DNA from: an uncultured Bacilli bacterium
GTDB lineage: Bacteria > Bacillota_I > Bacilli_A > RF39 > UBA660
Assembly (NCBI GenBank): GCA_947595415.1
Contig: CANQER010000005.1
Location: forward strand, 1 to 18,409
Length of the DNA: 18,409 bases
Reading direction: 5' to 3'
Position 1 is the first letter of the stretch, and every line of letters begins with the position of its first letter. The notes beneath the pieces were generated by a model, which saw only the letters and a program-made list of their open reading frames with translations, was not told where the DNA came from and made no database searches. A program made the position numbers and the translations under genes. This document shows, piece after piece, positions 1 to 8,044 of the stretch.

Positions 1-1
1 T

Positions 2-214
2 TTCAACTACTTCTTCATCACTAGAATCATCATCAGATTCTACCACTTCATCAGTAACTACTGGATTTTCATTAGTAGTTTCCATAACTGAATCAAAAAC
101 AGCTGGAACATCAGGTTGTTTAACCTCTTCTTCAACTACATCATCAGAAAGTCCCATTCCAGGATCAAATATCGTTGGAATATGTGGAATATTAACCTCT
201 TCTGATATTTCTTC
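2..214 (-). other. In-frame open continuation of the VirD4 acidic tail beyond its TAG stop
   Basis: After the TAG that ends the VirD4-like gene (215-217), the same frame stays open for 71 codons to the window edge. The encoded residues are Glu/Asp/Val/Pro-rich, like the tail before the stop, and include the similar pieces IPTIFDPGMG and VPAVFDSVM. This suggests the region is, or recently was, part of the coupling-protein tail and has been cut by a nonsense mutation, or that the stop is sometimes read through. A separate downstream gene is less likely because the only early ATG (155-157) has no good ribosome binding site. The region runs off the window, so its true end is unknown. Confidence 0.55.
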
Positions 215-2242
215 CTAAACATCAACAGGATTATTAATAACCTCATCAACACTATCAGTAGTTTCACTAACATTATTAGGTTGTTCAACTTCTTCAGTAG
301 GTTGTAAAACAACTTCTTTAGCCTCTTCTACAACACTAGGTTCAACAGGATTATTAACAGGTTCAACTGCTGATTTTCTTTCCTCTTCTTCTAACTCAGC
401 AATCTTAGCATCAATTCTTTTAACTAAATCATCCATATTAAATGGTGGTACAAAACCTGGTTTAGGCATCATAGGTTCTGGTATATTTCCATTACTATTA
501 CCACCTAATAAATCATTTAACTTCTTATTTCTCTTATCTTCCACAAACTTCTTAATATTAAAAGTTTGAACAGCCTTTTTCTCTCTAACAGGTAACATTG
601 CTTTATCATAAGTTTTACCCCAAGCATTACCCTTTTCCATCTTCCAATTTTTCATCATAACAGTTTTAAAAGGCATCATCCTAATACGTAACGTAATAAC
701 AGTATCCTCTTTTAAACGTTGAAGATCACTAACAGTAACTAATGGAGTAGATGAAGTCTTCTCATCATCCTTAGATTTAACTTCCCCACACATCTTACTA
801 ATTTCTTCCAAAGCAGTTAACTCACTACTAATCAAATAAATAATATTACCACAGTTACCCTTGATAGTTTCTCCATTTTCTTTACCATAAACTTGATTTA
901 ATTGGGCAAAGTTTTGAATAATAAAATTAAATCTTATTCTTCTACTACGAGCAGCTGTTACCATAGTAGTAACATCTTTAAGTGGTGGCATATTCGCAAA
1001 CTCATCTAGGATAAAGTTAGTACGATATGGTAACTTTCCACCTGATTCTTGAGCTACATCAATAAGTGTTTCATAACATTGTTTTAAGAAAATTGTAACT
1101 AAAGAATGGTATGTTTTCTTTTCATCTTGGATAATCAAGAATACAGCTGTCTTTTGACGACCAATATCCTTCATATCAAAATCACTATAACTTAACATTT
1201 CAGATAAGTTTTCACGAGATGAAAACAATTTTATTTTTTGTTTAAAAACAGATAAAATACTTCCCTTAGTATCTGATGGAGCAGATATTGTACTAGAAAC
1301 ATTTATGTAAGCAGGACTAGCTGGATCTTTATCAGCAAAATACTCTTTTACATAAGTACTTCCCATGTACTTATCTTCCCCAATTGTTGACATTAAATTA
1401 ATACTATTTAAGTTGATACATTCTTCTTTAGCATCCTCAAACATAGCTAAAGATAAACCTACAAAGTAATCAGCAGATGTCTTTTCCCAAAATGGATCTT
1501 GATTTTGAGCATTTTCATCATACAATATATTAGCAGCTAAGTCATCTAATAACTCATTAGCTTTATCACTATTACCAGATTTATACAAACTATATGGTAA
1601 AGATAAAGGATTCCAAGCATTACCCTTTTGAGGTTCACGAAAGTTTAAAACAACAACATTGTATCCTCTTTCTCTTAACTCATTAGCATTATTTTCATAT
1701 ATTTCACCTTTAGGGTCTGTGATAATCATAGACTCATCATGTTTAGCTAAAATTTTAACCATTGGTTGAACTAATAATTGGGTTTTACCACTACCAGTAG
1801 AACCAATAATTAAACTATGGTACTCACCATCATCAACCCATAACTCTTTTCCATCGTTTATAAGAGGAATACCTGCATGTTCAGTATGGTATTCATGAGG
1901 GTTAATTCTTTTTAATTCCTTTTTCATTTCCCTATCATGAGCCCATCTTGAATAACCATCTTCTTTTTTAGAAGAAGTAGATATTCCAATACCTTTTTCT
2001 CTTTCAAAGAAATAAGATGAAACACTTGTTATAATAGCGATCAATGCAGCAATATAAAATACCATTGTAGGAGCTAAAAACTCTTTACTAAAGGCAGGAA
2101 AAGGATTTACGCCATGTAACACTCCTTCCCTTGCGAATGAAGCAACATTTAATACTGCAATCGCTACAAAGTATAAAAGTACAACACAAAATATAACAAA
2201 TATCAATATATCTTTTGGTTCAGCTCTAAATTTTAATTTCAT
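215..2242 (-). CDS. virD4: VirD4/TraG-type coupling ATPase
   Basis: This is a 675-residue membrane ATPase of the VirD4/TraG coupling-protein family, which normally hands DNA or protein substrates to a type IV secretion channel. Two N-terminal membrane helices lie near residues 11-33 and 56-77. Walker A is GSTGSGKT at 147-154, and the Walker B region NFILDEFANM is at 409-418. Between them lies the expected helical insertion. A charged helix (about 603-622) is followed by an acidic Glu/Val/Pro-rich tail (623-675), probably disordered. The start is supported by AGAGGTGAAAGA just before the ATG. It is the last complete gene of the locus and lies 11 bases after the lipoprotein gene. The TAG stop interrupts a longer open frame of the same composition, so this protein may be shorter than its relatives. 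The family call is secure; the substrate is unknown and no relaxase is seen nearby. Confidence 0.93.
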   Translation of the reverse strand: MKLKFRAEPKDILIFVIFCVVLLYFVAIAVLNVASFAREGVLHGVNPFPAFSKEFLAPTMVFYIAALIAIITSVSSYFFEREKGIGISTSSKKEDGYSRWAHDREMKKELKRINPHEYHTEHAGIPLINDGKELWVDDGEYHSLIIGSTGSGKTQLLVQPMVKILAKHDESMIITDPKGEIYENNANELRERGYNVVVLNFREPQKGNAWNPLSLPYSLYKSGNSDKANELLDDLAANILYDENAQNQDPFWEKTSADYFVGLSLAMFEDAKEECINLNSINLMSTIGEDKYMGSTYVKEYFADKDPASPAYINVSSTISAPSDTKGSILSVFKQKIKLFSSRENLSEMLSYSDFDMKDIGRQKTAVFLIIQDEKKTYHSLVTIFLKQCYETLIDVAQESGGKLPYRTNFILDEFANMPPLKDVTTMVTAARSRRIRFNFIIQNFAQLNQVYGKENGETIKGNCGNIIYLISSELTALEEISKMCGEVKSKDDEKTSSTPLVTVSDLQRLKEDTVITLRIRMMPFKTVMMKNWKMEKGNAWGKTYDKAMLPVREKKAVQTFNIKKFVEDKRNKKLNDLLGGNSNGNIPEPMMPKPGFVPPFNMDDLVKRIDAKIAELEEEERKSAVEPVNNPVEPSVVEEAKEVVLQPTEEVEQPNNVSETTDSVDEVINNPVDV

Positions 2243-2253
2243 TCTTTCACCTC

Positions 2254-2919
2254 TTATAATTTATTATTTTTTTTATTTTTTACATATATATAAATTATAA
2301 ATATAATTCCTACACCCAATATTGTACCAACTGTTATCAATAAAGTAAATACAAAATCGAAATTATAACTCTTTTTTTGTGATAAATCTGTTGTATTTTT
2401 ATCAACCACCATAGTTAATGGTTTAATTTGATTTTCATCTAAATTTACTTTCCAATAGTAAACACCATCTTTTACATAATCAGCATTATGATTTATTACT
2501 TTATGATTAGTTTTAAAAGAAATAGTTATGTTATTTACATACTCATATTTATACATACTACATTCTACTTTATCGCTTGTAATAAAGTAATATCTATTAT
2601 CTCCTTCATGAACATCTATCATATCATAACATGAATTAGCGACAAAAGATTTATTCATATTTTTATAGAAGTAATTAGTTTTATAACGATTTATATAACC
2701 ATTTGAAGTCGCAACTATTTCTTTTTCATATTGACGATCTTGATCAGTAGTAACATATAAACTTTCTTCTTTTATAGCTTCTGCTTGCTGTTTAGTAGAA
2801 GCCATTCCTTTTATATCTATTGTTTCATAGATAACATCATCTTTTAATTCAATATTATATTCAACATCACATCCAGTTAGAAAGAAAAGTAAGAAAAATA
2901 TTAATATAAATTTTTTCAT
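2254..2919 (-). CDS. T4SS-associated lipoprotein with C-terminal membrane helix
   Basis: This 221-residue protein has a lipoprotein signal: a short basic start, a Phe/Leu-rich core and the lipobox LTGC with Cys17 as lipidation site. A second hydrophobic segment (about 187-212) is followed by a basic end (KNKKNNK), so the protein is probably anchored at both ends with about 165 residues outside. I do not recognise the central domain, which begins DVEYNIELKDD and looks beta-rich with Lys/Asn/Asp-rich stretches. The start is supported by AGGTGA three bases before the ATG, and the gene begins seven bases after the wall hydrolase stop. Its place between the hydrolase and the coupling ATPase suggests a structural or surface part of the T4SS-like machine, but no enzymatic role can be assigned. 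Confidence 0.8.
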   Translation of the reverse strand: MKKFILIFFLLFFLTGCDVEYNIELKDDVIYETIDIKGMASTKQQAEAIKEESLYVTTDQDRQYEKEIVATSNGYINRYKTNYFYKNMNKSFVANSCYDMIDVHEGDNRYYFITSDKVECSMYKYEYVNNITISFKTNHKVINHNADYVKDGVYYWKVNLDENQIKPLTMVVDKNTTDLSQKKSYNFDFVFTLLITVGTILGVGIIFIIYIYVKNKKNNKL

Positions 2920-2926
2920 GATTCAC

Positions 2927-5368
2927 CTACCCTAATAAATATACATAACCTTGGAAATTATATTTTTTGTTTGAATTATAAACTTTTAATTTATTCATAT
3001 CAATCCATTTTGGAGTTGGATATTGTAAATTCTCCCAACCACTTCTAGTCTGTTTTGCATAACTTTCTGATAGGTAAACTTGGGTTGCTTTACCATTTGC
3101 ATCATACTTAACATCTTCTATGATAGCAACGTGACCATAGTATCCTCCATGACCATTTGATGTTCCTCCACTCCAAGAAACAAGTGAACCTGGACGTGCA
3201 GCATATAAATCTGTACTTTTAGAAAATAGTTTTGAATCTGGAGCTCTAAACCAAGCTTCACCATTACCAGTTGTACTTAAAATACTATTAACAGCAGTTG
3301 TACGTAATGGTTCTGGAATATTTGAAGCAGCAAGTATTTCAGCAGCTCTTGCCCTAGCAAACCAAACACATTGTCCTACGTTAGAAAACATATCAAAATA
3401 TTTACTATGGTTAAGACGTAAATCTTGCAAATCCACATACAATCTTGCAGACGAACTATACTTACCACCAGATATAAGTCCAGTACTAGATGTACAAGTT
3501 GCTTGTCCTACATTACCAGCTCCATAGTGTTGTTTTATTATTTCAACATAAGTTAAACCTTGTCTTGCTTTATTTGACCAACTATTTTGATCTGTATTTT
3601 GATAACCAACAGCCATTATTTGACCATTTGCATCAACTACAATTTTCCCAGCTGTCTCAGCTACTGCTGTTCTAAGGGGAGAATCTTCAGGTACAGCAAC
3701 TTTATGATAAGCTTTAGATGCATCATAACCACTATGAACAGTTGCTCCAGCACTACGACTATTAGACCAACATCCTTTATCAGGATCACAATAAACTTGA
3801 TCTTCTGTACAGTTTCTAATTGATAAAATCCATTGACCATTTTCTTGTTTTAACGATACCCCTCCACTACCATTCATTCCTTGAGATCTAGTAAGGGCAT
3901 AAGTTCTAGCAGCTACTGCTTGAGCTTTAACACTTTCTGTAGGGGCTCCTCCATTTTCTGCATAAGTAACACCTAAAACATACTTTTCAAAATCAATTAA
4001 ATCTTCTCCTGCAATAGGTTGACCCCTTGTCCCATCACCACATTGCATCAAACGAACCTTGATATCTGATACAGTATCACTACCAATATTGTAATGACAA
4101 GATATTGGTCCAAACATATTGTTATCAGATAAAATTTCATTTACAATTTCCTTATAAAAATCTGCATCTTCAAATACATTTTCAGCAGCTTCTCTTGCTA
4201 AAGTTTTAAGTTTTTTATCAGAAATTTCAGGATATCTTTTTTTATAATACTCAGGAAAATAAGATTCCTTTAAATATTTTTTATAAAAATCTAAATCTAA
4301 TTTATACTCATTTTGAATATTTATTCTTTCTGTTTTTAATCCTGGTCCTGATGTTATAGCAGTACAACTAACAGTTACTTTTCTAACTACCATTTTTTTA
4401 GCAAGTAATCTTAAATTACTTACATTTTTTTCACTATCAGAATCTAAAATTTTAATAAATGGGTTAAAATTACCACACTGTCCATCACTAGTATGTCCAG
4501 CATACTTTTCATCTCCTACAGCCTCACCTTCAGAGTCAATATAACCACCTTCAAACCAATCGATATCTTTAAATATCCAAACTCCATCACCTTCAGTTTC
4601 ATCTAACAGTTTATTCCAATCGATTTCACCTGTAATATTCATATCATTAGTAACTTCATTGTCAATAAACTCATCATGAGTTTCAGGATAGGCAAGTGTA
4701 GCTAGTAAAACAGCTACATCTAAACTAATAGATTGACCATCTGTTGATTCACCTCTAAGGTAATGATTTTCTATCTCATTAACTTTTTTGATAAACTTCT
4801 TTTGAGCTTTTTCATTACAAGTATCATCTAGACCAAAACATCCTTCTGTAATAACATTACCCCATATTTCTTTGAGTTGATCTACTTTATTTTGAGCAGA
4901 TGAAACTATCCCAAACAAGCGATCATAGTAATATATAAAACCTGAAATAATAACAATAAACAAAAGGAAAAAGGCGATTACTGGTAAAAGAGCGCCCAAA
5001 GCAATTAATAGTTTCCTTTTAATAAATTTCTTAACGTTTCCTTTAAGATCACCAAAACTTGGTAGGTTAGAAAGAGCAGAGGATTTATTTGTATCCTCTT
5101 GTTTAGTCTCACTATCATTTTGACTGTTTGCTTCTTCATTTACTGGAGTATTAGTAGTTCTTGATTTAGCTTTATTTTCATTAACCTTGTTTTTTAAACT
5201 ATTGTTTTGATTTCTTTTTTTTAAACTATTTAAAGCACTTGGTATTACCCCACGTGCTTTATTAAGGGGTGATGCAATAGGTAAATTAGGAAGTTTTCTT
5301 CCTCTATTATTTTGTGTATTTTCCTCATTATTAGGAATATCACTTTTTGTATTTTTATCATCATTCAT
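2927..5368 (-). CDS. Membrane-anchored SpoIID + CHAP cell-wall hydrolase (VirB1 role)
   Basis: This is an 813-residue membrane-anchored protein predicted to open peptidoglycan for the secretion channel. A long Asn/Lys/Ser-rich, probably disordered cytoplasmic segment (1-115) precedes one membrane helix (about 118-147). An uncharacterised extracellular region follows (150-450, with several Cys). Next is a SpoIID-like domain (about 455-616) with EKYVLGVTYAEN and KAQAVAARTYAL; Glu471 fits the catalytic Glu of SpoIID lytic transglycosylases. The C-terminal CHAP amidase/endopeptidase domain (about 640-813) has GQCVWFA with candidate nucleophile Cys667 and YGHVAIIE with His746. Firmicute conjugation systems usually use SLT- or NlpC/P60-containing hydrolases here, so SpoIID with CHAP is unusual. 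GGTGGTGAT lies upstream of the ATG. The gene sits between virB4 and the lipoprotein gene. Domain calls are firm; the VirB1-like role is inferred from position. Confidence 0.88.
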   Translation of the reverse strand: MNDDKNTKSDIPNNEENTQNNRGRKLPNLPIASPLNKARGVIPSALNSLKKRNQNNSLKNKVNENKAKSRTTNTPVNEEANSQNDSETKQEDTNKSSALSNLPSFGDLKGNVKKFIKRKLLIALGALLPVIAFFLLFIVIISGFIYYYDRLFGIVSSAQNKVDQLKEIWGNVITEGCFGLDDTCNEKAQKKFIKKVNEIENHYLRGESTDGQSISLDVAVLLATLAYPETHDEFIDNEVTNDMNITGEIDWNKLLDETEGDGVWIFKDIDWFEGGYIDSEGEAVGDEKYAGHTSDGQCGNFNPFIKILDSDSEKNVSNLRLLAKKMVVRKVTVSCTAITSGPGLKTERINIQNEYKLDLDFYKKYLKESYFPEYYKKRYPEISDKKLKTLAREAAENVFEDADFYKEIVNEILSDNNMFGPISCHYNIGSDTVSDIKVRLMQCGDGTRGQPIAGEDLIDFEKYVLGVTYAENGGAPTESVKAQAVAARTYALTRSQGMNGSGGVSLKQENGQWILSIRNCTEDQVYCDPDKGCWSNSRSAGATVHSGYDASKAYHKVAVPEDSPLRTAVAETAGKIVVDANGQIMAVGYQNTDQNSWSNKARQGLTYVEIIKQHYGAGNVGQATCTSSTGLISGGKYSSSARLYVDLQDLRLNHSKYFDMFSNVGQCVWFARARAAEILAASNIPEPLRTTAVNSILSTTGNGEAWFRAPDSKLFSKSTDLYAARPGSLVSWSGGTSNGHGGYYGHVAIIEDVKYDANGKATQVYLSESYAKQTRSGWENLQYPTPKWIDMNKLKVYNSNKKYNFQGYVYLLG

Positions 5369-5402
5369 ACCTTAAATCACCACCAAACTTTTGATTATAT
5401 TC

Positions 5403-7187
5403 CTATAATCCTCCTCCACTACCAAATGATTCTAATTCTTGTTCTGTTGCGATAATACTTATTTGCATACGTCTTCCACCACATACAAATAAAGCATCAC
5501 CTTGTCCATATCTTTTAATACTATCTTTTTCATTATCATTCAAATCTATTAATTTAGACAAATCATCAATAGCTTGTTTTTTAAGTCCCATAACGATATA
5601 GTAAGATGCATTATCAAATATTGCTTTACCTTGAGTAATAACTCCAGGATCACTAAAATCAGATGGTTGTTGAGTAACAATAATTGTTCCTGTATTATAC
5701 TTACGACTTCTTCTTTGAACTTGAGCTAAAAAGTCAGCTCCTAAAGTATTGTTTCCAGAAAGTAAAACATGTGCTTCATCAACCATTAATACAGTATTAA
5801 CAGTTCTGTCTAAGGTAAGACCCCAAGCATATTTTAAAATGTTAAAGAATAAAGCATTTTTAATATTTGTATCAGCATTCATAAGTTCCCTTATATTAAA
5901 TACTATAAATGAACTTTTTGGACTTATTGTTGTATGACCATCAAAGAAATATTTAAGTTCTCTTATAAGTGGTCTTAGTTTTAACTCTAATAATTCTAAA
6001 ACATCTTTTTCATGTGTTTTTTCTGGCATTGATAAGATTCTACCTCTTACTGTTGCATAAACATCTTTAAAAGTTGGATAATCATTAGATGTATATTTAG
6101 TAAAATCAGAATTAAAATCCATACCAAATCTTCTATATGTTTCAATTATTATTTCACTAAACATATTAAGTACATCTTCTGTTATATCTGGAGAATAGTA
6201 TTTCATAAATGCTTTTACTGTTTGAAGAGTTCTTGTTAAAACTGTATAACCTAATCCTTGAGCTATTTCTTCTTCATCTGCATCTAATACTACTTCCAAA
6301 GGATTAATCATACCAAATTCTCCACCTTTACCTAAATCGATAAAGTCGCCTCCATAAAGACGAGCCATTTCTTCAAACTCACCTTCTGGATCAATAATAA
6401 CAATTTGATTATTATTTCTTATATTACTACGAATCATTAATTTAGCAGCTGTACTTTTACCACTACCAGATGTACCTAGTATAATCATGTTGGCATTATT
6501 TCTATTGTGTTCTTTTTTAATTTGATACAAAAATTGGTTAAATAATATTACTCCTCCAGAGAAATCTACTCCAAGTAAGGTAGCAAGTCCTGGATCTTTA
6601 ATACTATCAAAGATAAAAGGATACATAGCAGCTATTGTATTACTTGGAATTGGTGTTCCAATTCTATTTTCCAAATCTTCTTTTGGAAAGATTGGAATAA
6701 TAGATTTTAATACTTGTTCTTGTTCAAACATTAAAGGTACAGCTCGCATTTCCATAGCTTCTAAGTAACTTTTGACTTGTAGTTTTTTACTTATAAGTTC
6801 ATCTTCACTATTAGCAGTTATCATGATATGCATTTGAAAGTCATATATTTTTGATTGACTAGCTGCTAATTGTTGAATGAATTGTTCTAACGATTCATAA
6901 TCTTGACGAATTCTTTCTTGAATTGTACGATCATGTTCTGTTTGATACCTTTGTTTTAAATCAGCAATTTCTTTGTTTAACATTTTTTGAATTACTGAAA
7001 AAGGTAATGGTATATGTTTTATTACTATTTTTATTCCAGCCATACTGGTTAGGGAAGATAAAAATCCTGTTGCGATTAATTTTGGATATGATATTACTGT
7101 TAATATTGTTGAAAATTTATCACTGATTACAAAACTAGATGGTTTGAAACTTAATCCTTTTGGAGCTATTTGACTTTTTATATCCAT
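5403..7187 (-). CDS. virB4: VirB4-like ATPase, C-terminal part (split gene)
   Basis: This 594-residue protein carries the motor portion of VirB4/TraE/TrsE, the ATPase that drives T4SS assembly and transport. Walker A is GTSGSGKS at 238-245, and Walker B is TVLMVDEAH at 465-473. IVTQQPSDF (503-511) is the usual late VirB4 motif. Residues 1-200 match the middle of a full-length VirB4, with a charged coiled segment around 68-110. The start ATG overlaps the stop of the preceding ORF as TAATG and has no convincing Shine-Dalgarno, so translation probably depends on reinitiation after the 181-residue ORF. The two ORFs together give 775 residues, about one full VirB4. Both motor motifs are intact, so a working two-subunit ATPase is plausible. 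A recent frameshift or assembly error is the alternative. Confidence 0.92.
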   Translation of the reverse strand: MDIKSQIAPKGLSFKPSSFVISDKFSTILTVISYPKLIATGFLSSLTSMAGIKIVIKHIPLPFSVIQKMLNKEIADLKQRYQTEHDRTIQERIRQDYESLEQFIQQLAASQSKIYDFQMHIMITANSEDELISKKLQVKSYLEAMEMRAVPLMFEQEQVLKSIIPIFPKEDLENRIGTPIPSNTIAAMYPFIFDSIKDPGLATLLGVDFSGGVILFNQFLYQIKKEHNRNNANMIILGTSGSGKSTAAKLMIRSNIRNNNQIVIIDPEGEFEEMARLYGGDFIDLGKGGEFGMINPLEVVLDADEEEIAQGLGYTVLTRTLQTVKAFMKYYSPDITEDVLNMFSEIIIETYRRFGMDFNSDFTKYTSNDYPTFKDVYATVRGRILSMPEKTHEKDVLELLELKLRPLIRELKYFFDGHTTISPKSSFIVFNIRELMNADTNIKNALFFNILKYAWGLTLDRTVNTVLMVDEAHVLLSGNNTLGADFLAQVQRRSRKYNTGTIIVTQQPSDFSDPGVITQGKAIFDNASYYIVMGLKKQAIDDLSKLIDLNDNEKDSIKRYGQGDALFVCGGRRMQISIIATEQELESFGSGGGL

Positions 7188-7732
7188 TAGCTTAGCACTG
7201 TCCCAAATGTAGTTGTTTGTCCACCATTTAAGAAGTTATCTAAAATCATTCTTAAATCGTCATTAGTTGTTTGATGAGATGATAAACCTGCTCCTGCTAG
7301 ATTATTGATTAAGGTTCTTATTCTTTTTTGGATTAATTCAGTGTCTTTTTCTTTGAATAGTATAAAGTATTCAGTATCAACAATATTATTTTGAATAAAC
7401 ATATTTGCTTTATTAATATCTTCCATTATTAATTTTCTTCTGGCTTGATCAACAGATGAGTTATATAGTAATTGTAGATTAGAAACATATACGTTTATAT
7501 CGACTGGTCTATCAGCTACTATTAACCAAAATTCATAATCAATTACGTTATAAACTGTACGTAAATTGGTTATAACTGCATTTTGCGAAGCTGCATCCAT
7601 TATGAATATGTTTCTAGGAAGTATTTTTATTCCTGTTACTTTTTGATTATTGTCTAAGATAATCATTCCATTAGTTATACTTTTTATAGGTACAAAACTA
7701 TTTTCAGTATACTTACTTTTCTTTTGACTCAT
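7187..7732 (-). CDS. VirB4-like protein, N-terminal part (split gene)
   Basis: This 181-residue protein resembles the N-terminal domain of Firmicute VirB4/TraE proteins, which contacts PrgI/VirB3 and the membrane channel. It begins with a segment like FVPIKSITNGMI and lacks any nucleotide-binding motif, as expected for this domain. It overlaps the end of the PrgI-like gene by 20 bases and ends in TAATG shared with the start of the ATPase part. Its own frame meets a second stop just beyond (TAA TGG ATA TAA), so simple readthrough would not join the halves. I infer that this domain and the next protein form one VirB4 unit. The call rests mainly on position, length and continuity with the following gene. 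Confidence 0.75.
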   Translation of the reverse strand: MSQKKSKYTENSFVPIKSITNGMIILDNNQKVTGIKILPRNIFIMDAASQNAVITNLRTVYNVIDYEFWLIVADRPVDINVYVSNLQLLYNSSVDQARRKLIMEDINKANMFIQNNIVDTEYFILFKEKDTELIQKRIRTLINNLAGAGLSSHQTTNDDLRMILDNFLNGGQTTTFGTVLS

Positions 7733-8027
7733 CTAATACACACCAACCTTTCCAAATAAATGTACGTCGTTCTGTAAAAAATCTTATCAAGTTTCTTAAG
7801 AATGTTAATATATTGTGGTAGTTTGGTACTGGAAATACCAAAAATCCACATACAGCACCTGGTAATATAGCTATTATTCCAAATAGTAATTCAGATACTG
7901 GTAATATTAACATTAAAAGTAAAGATGCACCTATACCACTTCCAAATAAAATCAAGTCAAATTTGTTAAATAGTCCAAAAAACAACATTGATTTTTTTGA
8001 ATTGGCAGGTATCAAATATGAATTCAT
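7713..8027 (-). CDS. PrgI/VirB3-like inner-membrane T4SS protein
   Basis: This 104-residue protein matches the PrgI family of Gram-positive conjugation systems, the VirB3 equivalent that sits beside VirB4. It starts MNSYLIPANSKKS, has the FGLFNKFDLILFGSGIG stretch, two adjacent membrane helices (about 27-46 and 48-68), then an amphipathic region with NYHNILTFLRN and a Phe/Arg-rich piece, RFFTERRTFIWKGW. Length and motif order are typical. GGGTGTGAT precedes the ATG. The gene lies between the VirB6-like and VirB4 genes, the usual order in these operons, and its end overlaps the VirB4 N-terminal ORF by 20 bases, suggesting translational coupling. Confidence 0.87.
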   Translation of the reverse strand: MNSYLIPANSKKSMLFFGLFNKFDLILFGSGIGASLLLMLILPVSELLFGIIAILPGAVCGFLVFPVPNYHNILTFLRNLIRFFTERRTFIWKGWCVLDESKEK

Positions 8028-8044
8028 TTATTATCACACCCTTT

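Noticed and set aside
215..217. General reassignment of TAG to an amino acid
   Set aside because: Other genes end in TAG at sites immediately followed by or overlapping ribosome binding sites and new starts, so TAG acts as a normal stop.
5369..5402. A promoter before the SpoIID/CHAP gene (TATAAT-like bases in the gap)
   Set aside because: The -10-like bases have no acceptable -35 at 16-18 bases, and such matches are frequent in AT-rich DNA.
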